Position numbers and translations under genes: made by a program
Shown here: piece after piece, positions 10,446-20,075 of the stretch
How positions within the stretch are numbered: the stretch's first letter is position 1
Layout: every line of letters begins with the position of its first letter
Source of the DNA: Pseudeuparius sepicola
Taxonomy: Eukaryota; Arthropoda; Insecta; Coleoptera; Anthribidae
DNA: 64,000 nt
Direction: 5' to 3'
Assembly (NCBI GenBank): GCA_963920635.1
Contig: OY987298.1
Location: forward strand, 41,199,787 to 41,263,786
The notes under the pieces: model-generated
What the model was told of the DNA's origin: nothing
Databases searched by the model: none
The model's input: the letters and a program-made list of their open reading frames with translations, nothing else

Positions 10446-12490
10446 ATTAACAGCGAAAGTAAAGGTCAGCTGGCGCACCCGCGGGGGTGGGTGTTATGGG
10501 ACCACGTGGAACATGTAAAGAAAAAATTGTTTTAAAAACATTTTAGGCAACCTGATTTTTTTTTTCAAAGAATTAAGGATGTCAGATAACATAAAAAAAT
10601 AGTCATCTGGGCCGCAGAGAGGGGATTACACGTCAGCTGGGCGTGTGAACTTGTTACAAAAGTAACGGAAATAAAATTATTTTAATCCGATTGAAATTTA
10701 CTACATGTATAGAAATATGAAAATGATAATCAGCTACATTTGCAGTGGGGGAAAAACCGTCAGCCGGAGCAAAAATGTATGATTGCACTCATATATTTCT
10801 ACGACGCGCGGAATTTTCAATGGTCCGACTTACGATTTTTCCCCCAACGGGCAATTAGCTGACGAATATTTTCACATTTCTATTTAGTAACACTGTAAGA
10901 TCTATAAATTTCAAATGATCTTTCAACAATATCAAACATATCATATGATTAATATTAATGTAGAATATTCGGATTCATTAAATCGTGTTTGAATTCATTT
11001 ATTATTAATATAATTAACATAAAAATAGTGAACAAATTGTTTTTTATATTTATTTATATGAAAGCAATTTTTTTTCAAGAATCATAGCCATCCTCTTCGT
11101 CAGTTACGCCACTTTCATCATCGGAGTCATCGATAGTTATATCACATGTATTATCGTCCTCTGTTTGATCGTTGTCTGTAAAAATATCAATCAATTAACG
11201 AAATTACGTCGATCAATGTTATTTGCCAGAAATTAAGAAAGGATAAATTTATTCATATACCATGAGGGCTTATGTTGAGATTAGTGATGCTAGTGATGGA
11301 TGGTGGCAACTTTTCCCCCCAAACCATTTGAAAAAATACTTGTTATCCCTTTCCTCCCATCCATACTCAGTAGGTGACAAATCGGTTGGCATGGGAAGAT
11401 GAGCATTACTCCAAAGATGGGCGATGTATACCGTACGAAGAAAATGTTGCTGTATTTCAGCTTTACATGGCGGGAACAACGAAACATCAATTCTTTTTTG
11501 CAAGTTGAGTGGATTACGGTCATCGTTATTGCCATATGCTTTAGTGAATGTTTTTATTTAACAATTAATATAAAGTTACTTATATACTTAGCTACTGTAG
11601 GAATGGACGTAGATTCCATATATTTCCTATATTTCGGTGGTAGTGCAGTAAATGCTTGGGAGCACTTATTAATTTGGCGAATTTTTAAAATATTTTTACA
11701 CTTCAGTATTATACATATCAACAGTGAAACTTATCAGTTTTTCAGTCTTCTTATTGCAAAACACACGAAATGGTTGCACTGACGCCATGGTTTTTTCGGA
11801 AAATTACTCGCATCCATTTTGTAAGAATGCCACATTTCAACTGGTGATGGGGAATGAACAAAGCGGAAAATCAGCTGTCCCGTCCAAATTTCGTGAAGAG
11901 GGGTGCAGGTATAAAATACCTCTACAGTGGAGACTTTATAATTCATATACCTTCGGTAAATTGTTGAAAGACCGTTTGAAATTTATAGATCTTACAGTGT
12001 TAATAAATAGAAATGTGAAACTATTCGTCAGCTAATTGCCCGTTGTTGGGGGAAAAATCGTCAGTCGGACCATTGAAAATTCCGGGCGTCGTAGAAATAT
12101 ATGAGCGCAATCATACATTTTTGCTCCGGCTGACGGTCTTTCCCCCATTGCAAATGTAGCTGATTGTCATTTTCATTTCTATACATTCCTAAAATCATGT
12201 GAAAAAATTTCAGTCAGTTTGAAATAATTTTACTTCCTTTATTTTTATTACTACTTCAGACGCTCAGCTGACGCATAATCCCCCCTCTGCTATGCAGCTT
12301 ACTATTTTTTTAAATTCTAATTAATGTCAATAATATATGGAAATAATTTGACCTCCTCTAAAATGATTTTTTTAAAAAAAAATCTCGACATGTTCCTCAG
12401 CCTCCCACACTCGCTTCCACCGCTACTTTAGCAGCTGACGGTCATTTTCGTCATTCGCTACGTGGCATCTGCGCTTTCACTGTTAGAATC
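10446..12490. mobile_element. DNA element with ~500-bp inverted ends
   Basis: Arms at about 10446-10925 and 11955-12490 are inverted copies of one another. Landmarks include GATTAACAGCGAAAG near the left end, CGTCAGCCGGAGCAAAAATG at 10759 matching its complement near 12119, and CCCCCAACGGGCAATTAGCT at 10841 matching its complement near 12031. Short CAGCTGAC-type words recur several times within each arm. Between the arms, the minus strand carries the 3' end of a decayed gene (11081-11520). Outer boundaries are uncertain by a few bases because I could not fix a target duplication. Confidence 0.7.
11081..11520 (-). pseudogene. 3' end of a spliced, transposon-associated gene (LPPC/HFLR family), decayed
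   Basis: The minus strand reads SLFPPCKAEIQQHFLRTVYI, then an LWSNA segment and YGWEERDNKYFFKWFGGK. This pattern (LPP..., H-x-L-R-x-x-Y, W, then YGW..dNKy.f.WF) is familiar to me from a large family of uncharacterised proteins linked to mobile DNA in arthropods and cnidarians. A one-base shift just after FGGK restores a frame that runs to a donor-like GTATAT near 11262. An acceptor (TTTTTACAG ending near 11179) joins an acidic last exon rich in D, E and S (DITIDDSDDESG) that stops near 11081. Upstream domains are missing. The intact-looking intron suggests a once-expressed gene. Its enzymatic role is unknown. Confidence 0.55.
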
Positions 12491-12713
12491 AGTCGGTATG
12501 AAATGATTAGGTCAAAAGGATCCCTGCCTCCCGGTCTATCACTTTTTTCTCAATTTTGAAAGTTACTTTTTGTGAAACGAGATGTTGCGTTATATTTATC
12601 GGGTTTAAATTCGTTTTAGAAGAGGTGGCTTGCCGTTTTTCTGTGCTCAGGTGAAATTTAAGCAAAACGTAGGTATATGACGCGAGCACCTACGCAGTAA
12701 TGAACAGTTCTCA

Positions 12714-12832
12714 TTTTCAGAAAATGGCAACGAAGACAAAATAATAGTAATTGCCCCCCTCCCCCGCACAAGCATGTGTTTGCTTCTGGGGTACTCCTAG
12801 TTTGGAGTATTGTGGGGGTGAGAATTATTATT
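12714..12832 (-). repeat. Partial copy of a dispersed repeat (three copies in window)
   Basis: Reading the complement, this segment gives CCCCACAATACTCCAAACTAG, GTACCCCAGAAGC, a G-rich run, then ACTATTATTTTGTCTTCGTT. That is the same order as the plus-strand copies at 36345-36600 and 41445-41720. Only the first ~115 bp of the ~260-bp unit are present. The family has no coding capacity and its class is unknown. Confidence 0.7.
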
Positions 12833-12839
12833 ATTATTG

Positions 12840-14020
12840 ATCAGCGCCGAATAACAGTACGGATTGCCGATAAGGTATTGATCGCCCGTACGTAAGTTGC
12901 TCTTAATACCTACTCTTAGTGATTGAAATCCATTTCTCCATAAGTATTTTAATTTTTTTATTAATTAAACTAGTTAAAATACCAATTACCGATAAAATAC
13001 TAAAGATAAATCAACAAATTTTTCAACTATCTGTACATTTCATTTTTGTATTAAAAATCAACAATAGACTGAAGTGAGCAACTTTTTAAATTGCGCAGTC
13101 GCAGGCTACGACGATTGGCGGAAAGAAGGTCGAAACACAAAAGGTCGAAATTTTTTAAAAAAGTCGAAAACAGAAACGGTCAAATAATCAAATGATCGAA
13201 ACACAAAAGTTCGAAGCAGTCGAACTACAAAAGACCGAATCACAAAATTGAGAAAAAAAACATTATTGGTTTTCTTGAAATAGGATGTCAAAATTGGGTG
13301 AATTCAATCCATTCCATTTTATAAATTTTATTTTTCGAATTTTGCGGTTAACGGGTATTTTGGGGCATATTTTACCATTTCCAACGCAAACGGTTAATTT
13401 TCCCGTTATGAAACAATAAGAGTAAACTTTTATTGCAAAGTGAAAAGATGCTCCAAACTCTAAAATGATGGACCTGCAAGACGACAACGAAAACTTTAAA
13501 AAAGTTAAGGAGTAAAAGTGCGATCCAAAAATAACGTGTGAGATGCGTGGAAATTTACATATTTGTTTTATTCTCCATCCCCAAAAACACAGCAGTGCCA
13601 AATTTTAGTTCAGCAGCTCGAAAATTTCAAAATAAAAACTTCTACACCCTGTATTTCAGTCAACACTAGCAAAGATATATTGTATATATTTTTGACACTG
13701 GTCTAAGAGAAAAAAGTACTGTGTATTATCTTACCTGTAAAGCTGCTTAAATATACAGATTTTAAAAACTATACGGAATTCAATCAACACCAGACTTCAT
13801 AGTGTATTAGTTCCAAAATCCAAAAACGACCGCTAAGAAAAGGAGTGCACGCAAATTTAGGTGCACCATACAAGTGACGTCACATGCATGACCTCTTTGG
13901 AGTGCACCAACCCTGAAAGTTGCGTGCATTCTGGAGTGCCCCTATAGACACATCCTTCTAAACAATGTCTTTCCTAAATTGTTTTTAAAGCTCGCATTTC
14001 TCCAATACCTCTAAAATCGA
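12840..14020. other. No supported gene; short degenerate GTCGAAACACAAAAG repeats
   Basis: Between 13120 and 13250 the words GGTCGAAACACAAAAG, GATCGAAACACAAAAG and TTCGAAGCAGTCGAA recur as a degenerate tandem of roughly 16-25-bp spacing. Around 13860-13945 the word GTGCACCA appears three times, close to a palindromic TGACGTCA at 13874. Neither is tied to a gene. Confidence 0.4.
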
Positions 14021-14029
14021 TATAAAATA

Positions 14030-14390
14030 CATTTCCTTGCAAACCGCAGCCGTAGAAGCGGTTGCAACCCGCGATTAGTCACAATGTGAAACCGTGAAAG
14101 CTTTCAAGTTTCTCCGCATATTCCGTCTGCTACCTGCACAGAAAAAGACGTTGTAATCCCGTATCACTTACGATATCTACGCCCCAGTCGACCGCAAAGC
14201 TGCGAAATCTTGTTTGCCACCGCGGAATACAAATCGTGCGCAGCCGTTTAATACGATTAGCTCCGTATTACGCGTACTTCTATTCTATCTAGAAGCGAAA
14301 TGCTAATGCCCGAGAAATGCAAGGATTATTAGACTTGGCTTCGAACTAATCCCGCTGATATTCTCAACAGAACGTCTTTTTTTTTTCATT
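14030..14390 (+). repeat. Dispersed repeat, paired with 21370-21615
   Basis: The order CTGTCTGCTACC, AAGCT, CTTGTTTGCCACCGCG, AAATCGTGCGCAGCCGTTTAAT, CTATTCTA, AATGC..GAGAAATGCAAGGATT and TAATCCC is repeated with moderate divergence at about 21357-21580. No open frame, and no terminal repeats that I can see. It could be a fragment of an older, higher-copy element. Confidence 0.6.
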
Positions 14391-14568
14391 TCCATTTCTT
14401 CTACCTCGATTTCACTGAAAAAGGAAAAACTTGAATATTTTCACCTTTAATTCCGCGTAGTCAAAATATTGGAAAATCGGAAGCCAAGTTCTCGTGAATC
14501 CTAATCAAGGGTTTAGCTATGGGTGATTTATTCATAAATACAATATATTTAACCACGAGGTACATATA

Positions 14569-15242
14569 CAGAGTGTCTCACTTAAGTGTGACTACCCTAT
14601 AACTTCTTTAATTTTTAACCGACCAGAACGAAAATTTTACCAAAGGTAGATGGCATTGTCGCCTACTTATTTCTAAAAAATTAGCTGCCTACTCCAAGCC
14701 GAAGCCACAAAAAAATTTACTAGAAAAAGTTGTTCAGAATCAATTCAGAACCCTAAATCCAAAATTTTGTCAAAATAAAAAATAGTAATTTAAAAAAAAT
14801 AAATTCCAAAAACAGCAATTTAATAATTTTCTGCGTTTAGAAAAGTGTGCCATGGAAGTTTTGAAGGCAAGATGTTTTCATAAACTAATTATTTTAAAAT
14901 AAAAGCTGCAAAACAAATTTTAAAAATTTAAATTTTTATTTTTACTTTAATTTTATTTATTTAATATTTTTTGATTTTGACAAAATTTTGTACTTAGGGT
15001 TCTGAATCGATTCTGAACAACTTTTTCTAGAAAATTTTTTTGAAAAAAAAAATGCCTAATATGACTTTCGGGTTTTTAGCCTCGTTTGTGGCATCGCAGG
15101 TGGCTTTGACTTGGGAGTTGGCAATTAATTTTTTGGAAATAAGTAGGCAACAATGCCATCTACCTATGGTAAAAATTTCATTCTGGTCGGTTAAAAATTA
15201 AAGAAGTTATAGGGTTGTTTCACTCTTAAGTGAGACACTCTG
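14569..15242. mobile_element. Foldback element, 674 bp
   Basis: CAGAGTGTCTCACTTAAG at 14569 pairs with its complement ending at 15242, and TA flanks both ends. The arms pair through AATTTTTAACCGACCAGAA and GTAGATGGCATTG for at least 120 bp. Pairing continues, with mismatches, to the shared TTAGGGTTCTGAAT region (14741-14757 against 14996-15012). No coding capacity. The terminal word differs from the CAGGGTGTCCC family at 7541, so this is a separate family. Confidence 0.75.
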
Positions 15243-15244
15243 TA

Positions 15245-16628
15245 TGTCGAGTTTATCCCTACTCCTACGTAACAAGGTGCACCTGAACGCACTTGAATGA
15301 GCGTTCGGTGGAGAACATGGCGCCGGCCGCGACGTTACCGTTAAGTTTTCGTAATTTAAATACGAAAAAATATGGAGTTTATGCATTTACCTGGTTACCT
15401 GGTTGATGGGACAATAATAGAGTGTAGCACACCTCGGAATTTGCGCGTTCAGTATCTAACTGACACATTATTCCTCGAGAATGTCACTACACTTTTCACA
15501 GCACGAGCTCTAACAATACAAGAGTACAAGGGCCAATTTTTTCCACAGCAATCACAAGCACGAGACGCTCACAGCCACACAGTGTCAACTGTTAACAAAC
15601 AGTGATTGGAAATTACTGAAACTGTTTCCAAAATTTGGAGATTTAATACAAACGGTTTAAAAACAACGCGCCCGTCTGATCCGCAGCTATTATTACTGTC
15701 AAACTTGTGGCTTGTCAAGGAGCTTTAGCCGGTTTCTATGTGGCGCCATCTCTCCTAATAGATAATTGTCTTTAACGTCTCCGCAATTAAACTAAAGACC
15801 TCTGTAGACATCTGAGCCAATCTGTATGTGGGCACCACGGCACCACGTGTAATACAAAAACGTCAGTTCTCTATTTTCTGTTTGCTCTGGACCGGGACTC
15901 TTTGAGCAATATTTGCTTTTTACACATATGGTTCGCTAGAAAAATGCGCAAATAAAACTGCGCCACCTATCGGAAGGTAGCGAAACTAAGAGAGAAGGCC
16001 TCGGGCGAAAACTTCCGTTGCATTGAAGGAATGGTTTCTATACTAGACAAGAGCTGATTTTAGGCGATCGTCTGGTTTTAATCGCGGTTATCTTTCTGGT
16101 TATCCTTGGTTTTAGCCCTTGAATAACCAACAAATGTCACCATTAAAACTCACCTAAATGTGTATGGTTAACCCAAAAGTAATTTAGGCGAATAACCAAA
16201 GAGAAATGTCATACTACTAACCGTCTATAACCTCACTTATTCCTTCGTTCCCGGATCCCTTTATCCCACGGCATTTCATACTTTTGGAAATTTTTAAATA
16301 TTTATTACTGACCTTTTGATACTTATAATATACAAAGTAGATTAGCCATTTGGTTGTTGATAAGGTCGAATACCGCACATTCGTCGGCCCTGCTTCGCGC
16401 GCCCGTGGACACGTGCAAAACACGGCCGCGGTACAAAACGTCGCGACTAATTATTTGTTGTTAGAATCTCTCTTGCCCATTTTTGCTCGATTCTCGTGTC
16501 AACGATTCGGTATTTTGTTCTCATAGATTAATTACTAAACTCTCGCCAGTTTCACCTTGGTGAATTCAGTATTTTCTTTCTCCCCATTTTATTCACAACC
16601 TCGCGATATACCTACGATTTAATTCATC
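15245..16628. other. Stretch upstream of the BEL/Pao gag; probable leader or LTR, not delimited
   Basis: No supported gene. Because the gag frame starts at 16629, a long terminal repeat and leader should lie in this stretch if the 5' end is present. There is no second LTR to compare with, so I cannot place its edges. The reading frame at 15372-15605 shows no family motif. The words GGTTATCTTTCTGGTTATCC and similar GGTTAT-type words cluster at 16080-16200. Confidence 0.35.
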
Positions 16629-17312
16629 ATGACCGACGTACGCAAACTTAGAACTTATCTCGCACAAAGAGACGTCGAAATTTTGAAATTAGACCAATTA
16701 CTCAAGGCCGCGGAAGATGCTACCGCAAATGTTGACAATCACACTAACTTGAAATGTCGATACCAAAAGATTAACACCATTTTCGACGCGTTCGATAAAA
16801 TTAATAGCAATGTAATTTCTGCCGTGTCAGCGCAAGAAAATGGCAATGTAAATCCGCATTTAAAGGTTTTACAGGAGTTTGAGGATAAATTTTACCTTAC
16901 ACAAACAATATATACCACTTTATTTGAAGATAAAAAACCAAAGGTTGATCCGTCAGATTCTACTTCTCCTCGTCAAAATAATGTCAGATTACCTAAATTG
17001 GAACTCCCAACCTTTGACGGTAATTTTAAAACTTGGCAAACTTTCATTGACATGTTCGACTCATTAATACATACCCATGACGGATTGACTGATATTGAAA
17101 AGTTCAATTATTTATTGAGTTTTCTAAGGGGATCACCTCTCACACTTGTTAAATGCACACCCTTGACCAGTCAAAACTATTCAGTAGCTTATAACGCTCT
17201 GAAATCCCGTTTTAATAATAAACGTTTAATAGCAACTTCTCATTGGCACGTTATTATTTCCACAAAGAAGATTAATACCTCTGAAAACTCCTCTGCATTC
17301 ATTTCAAGAAAA
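16629..17312 (+). pseudogene. BEL/Pao Gag, N-terminal part (frameshifted)
   Basis: The frame starts with MTDVRKLRTYLAQRD after an in-frame-free leader. It contains LPKLELPTFDGNFKTWQTF near codon 122, followed by FNYLLSFLRGSPLTLV. LPKi.LP.FdG....W..F is the signature of the BEL gag-like domain (DUF1759), which forms the particle shell. At about 17300-17315 a single-base shift is needed to pass into the next frame (ILENLGHDVKSWDFIL). The annotated stop about 60 bp later is therefore an artefact of the break. Functional Gag is not expected. Confidence 0.85.
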
Positions 17313-18967
17313 TATTTCGATTCTGGAAAATTTGGGCCACGACGTGAAGTCATGGGATTTTATTCTATTTAATATGCTTTTGGACAGACTAGATGCGCGC
17401 ACAGCTACTAGCTTTGAGCTCGAATGCGGTATAGAACTGGAGAAGGATGTAAATTTCAATAGATCCTTTGATATTTTGATTGCCTTTCTGAGTAAACAAT
17501 GTAACGCTTTGGATACAGTTACTTTTAGCACGGGAGTAAAACCAAATGAAAATGATAAATATAAACAAATTCAAAAAAATCAAAAGCCCAAAACCGCATC
17601 CTTTGTTGTTAATACATCACAAAAATTGACTTGTCAAGTGTGCGCCAAAGATCATTTAATTTACAGTTGTTCTGATTTTCTTTCACAGCCTCCTCTTGAA
17701 CGATATAATTTTATAAAAACAAAAAAATGGTGTACCAATTGTCTCGGATCTAGACATACCATTTCAGGCTGCTCTTCCCCAATGGTCTGCCGAACATGTT
17801 CTCGAAAGCATCATTCACTCTTGCATCGTGATTCCGGCAATTCGGTTATGAATTCTACAGAACCTCCTCAAACATCTCCTGCATCGCATGAAGCCTCTCA
17901 AGTTTTAACTTCTCGAATAGAAACAATCTCTTCTCGTCCATCTTCCACTCTAAACACTACAACCCATCTGGCTACTGCCCTGATACACGTACAAGATTCT
18001 TGTGGCCGACATCAAGTACTTCGAGCTGTTTTGGATAGTGGTAGCCAGAGCAATTTCATCACTAGTAAATGTAGTAACCGTTTGGGTCTAAAGCGTTTCT
18101 CATGGTCACTAGATATTAGTGGAATCGGACAGGTAAATTCTAAGGCTCGCCAGGGAGTCATTTGTAACATCAAACCTGTCGATATGCCTGAGCCAGTTTT
18201 CACTTTAGAATTTGTAATACTTTCGCAAATTTCAAAAAAATTGCCCGCATACAATATTCCCAGCGATAAATTCTCCCGCTTCTCACACCTAAAGTTAGCT
18301 GATCCACGACATAACATCTCAAGCCCAGTAGATATACTACTTGGTGCAGAAGTTTTTGGCCTTTTATTGAAAGGCAGTGTTCTGTCTTACTCTAAAAACG
18401 AACCCATTGCTTTGGATACTATCTTCGGACATGTTATAATGGGCAAAGTAAATATATCTGATCTCGCGCCTGTATTTTCTAATATATCAAGTTCTCACAT
18501 TAAATCTCACTCTCTCATCGCTTCAACAGACATTTCTTTGGAAGATTCTGTTAGACGATTTTGGGAACTTGAAAATATACCTGATGTTCGATGTTTCTCC
18601 CTCGAAAATAAAATGGCAGAAGATATTTATAAGTCAACTGTCATCCGAGCTACCTCTGGTCGTTATATTGTCTCTCTTCCATTTAAAGAAGAAGAACCTA
18701 TATTTACAGGTTCTAGGGATATAGCCTTTCGTCGTTTCTATTATTTAGAAAAACGCCTCAGGAATAATCCGAAACTTTATTCTGAATGTTCCAGCATAAT
18801 GAATGAATATCTTTTGCTCAATCATATGACGCCGATTTCCGAATTGTCTCCCACATCTCACTCATATTACATTCCCCATCACTGCGTAATAAAACCCCAG
18901 AGTTCCAGTACAAAAGTTAGAATTGTCTTCGATGCCTCATGTAAGGATCTGAATAATACACACACTT
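16629..18967 (+). mobile_element. BEL/Pao LTR retrotransposon, 3'-truncated
   Basis: Gag, zinc knuckles, aspartic protease and the very start of reverse transcriptase occur in BEL/Pao order on the plus strand. The family-like sequence stops near 18967 and the frame reads unrelated residues to a stop at 19017. The rest of reverse transcriptase, RNase H, integrase and the 3' LTR are absent. The copy is a dead fragment of about 2.3 kb. Confidence 0.85.
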
Positions 18968-19017
18968 CTAACAGGCCCTATTCATATGTATATGTTTGGT
19001 TTTGCTTAAATTTGTAA
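17313..19017 (+). pseudogene. BEL/Pao Gag C-terminus, protease and start of reverse transcriptase
   Basis: After the frameshift, HDVKSWDFILFNMLLDRLD completes the gag domain. Three CxxC-type zinc knuckles follow near 17635-17830 (CQVC...C, WCTNCLGSRHTISGC, CRTCSRKHHSLLH), as usual for BEL. The retropepsin-like domain shows the active site VLDSGSQSNFIT at about 18030-18065. The reverse transcriptase lead-in is visible as RRFWELENIP near 18556, YYIPHHCVIKP near 18865 and KVRIVFDASC near 18916. The next ~16 codons to the stop at 19015-19017 are not family sequence. The polymerase catalytic motif was therefore never reached. The protease itself is uninterrupted. Confidence 0.85.
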
Positions 19018-19087
19018 CAAAAAATGAATAAAAGCATGTAATAAAATTACATTTAACAGAAGACTTGCTATTTCCATATCTCCGACT

Positions 19088-19950
19088 CAGGGGCGGATGG
19101 GCTTTACCTAACCAGTCCGGGCATTTGTCTCCCAAGCGGCCCCTAAACATCTCATTTGACTTTAGATTTTTCTTTTCTTAATTATTATTATAATAACAAT
19201 TAAAAAAAAACAATGTAGATAATGTAATTTTTTAATAAAACAAAATATACATGTTTTCTGAAAACATAAATAAAATCATAACTCTCGTAAAACAAATAAA
19301 ACTTTTTTCTCTAAATATAAAGATATAAAAATAACAAAACATTCAGAAGCGTAGAAGGACCACACCGTTATTTTATTTTTATTGAATTCGAAATTACGAC
19401 TTTTAAAGTCGAAGGCCAACTTTGAAGTTAAAATTCCGACTTCATAAAGTCGAAATTCCGACTTTTAACTCGAAATTTCGACTTTGAAATTCGAAATCCG
19501 ACTTTGAACTCGAAATTCCGACATTGAATTCGAAGTTTCGACTTTATGAACTTCTGACTTTCAAAGCCGAAGTTCAAAGTCAAAATTTTGAGTTCAAAAT
19601 CGGCATTTCGACTTCAAAGTCGGACTGCGACTTTAAAAGTCGAAATTTCGAGTTCAATAAAAATAAAATAATGGTGTGGCCCTTCTACGTAAAACACGTA
19701 AAGAAATAATAGAACAAAAAATAACAAAACAAAAATAATTAATTATGGCCAGTTGCACCGTCCTAATTAAGTACCTACTTACAACAATTATTGTAACAAT
19801 GATTGCCTTTTGTTTTGTCAAGTAGTTAAGACTGTCTTAAAATTTAAGATGCGATGGCCGATGAGCCTCCGGGCCTGCGGCCCTCCGGCCCTTCGAATGA
19901 CCGGCCCACCGGGCATTTGCCCGGTGTCCCGGTGGTCCCATCCGCCCCTG
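19088..19950. mobile_element. Non-autonomous hAT element, 863 bp, with perfect 8-bp target duplication
   Basis: The element begins CAGGGGCGGATGGGC and ends with the matching complement CCCATCCGCCCCTG. CTCCGACT flanks it exactly on both sides (19080-19087 and 19951-19958), the 8-bp duplication expected of hAT transposition. CAGGG...-type ends are typical of the superfamily. There is no transposase. The right end is strikingly G+C-rich, with hairpins such as ACCGGGCATTTGCCCGGT. A foldback element is nested at 19350-19689. Confidence 0.88.
19350..19689. mobile_element. Foldback/MITE nested in the hAT, built of GACTTTGAA-type repeats
   Basis: CGTAGAAGGACCACACCGTT at 19350 pairs with the complement ending at 19689, and the arms continue through TTATTTTATTTTTATTGAA. 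The interior is a degenerate tandem of CGAAATTCCGACTTT-like words, about 18-22 bp per period, alternating in sense so that the centre also folds. No clear target duplication. No coding capacity. Confidence 0.7.
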
Positions 19951-19971
19951 CTCCGACTTCAACCTGGAACC

Positions 19972-20075
19972 TGGACAGGAGCGGATGGAACAGGCGGACT
20001 AAAGGGAGATTTCCCGGTGGGCCGCCTACTTGGTGGGCCAATGGGCCGGTCGTCAGTCGGCCGCCGCGGATGGCT
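19972..20075 (+). repeat. Stray left end of a related hAT
   Basis: CAGGAGCGGATGGAACAGGC followed by GATTTCCCGGTGGGCCGCC reads like the start of a second copy of the hAT family that ends at 19950, in inverted orientation. The G+C-rich character stops abruptly at about 20075, with no partner end downstream. It is probably a truncated copy abutting the complete one. Confidence 0.5.

Noticed and set aside
11399..11782. 127-codon plus-strand frame
   Set aside because: Its first part is antisense to the LPPC/HFLR relic, and the rest is hydrophobic and A+T-driven.
13868..13885. TGACGTCA, a CRE-type site
   Set aside because: An isolated 8-bp palindrome with no promoter or gene nearby is expected by chance in 64 kb.
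15372..15605. 77-codon frame upstream of the BEL gag
   Set aside because: No motif of gag, env or a host protein; the region is more likely leader or unrelated sequence.
16217..16423. 68-codon minus-strand frame upstream of gag
   Set aside because: No motif; it falls where the BEL leader or LTR would be.
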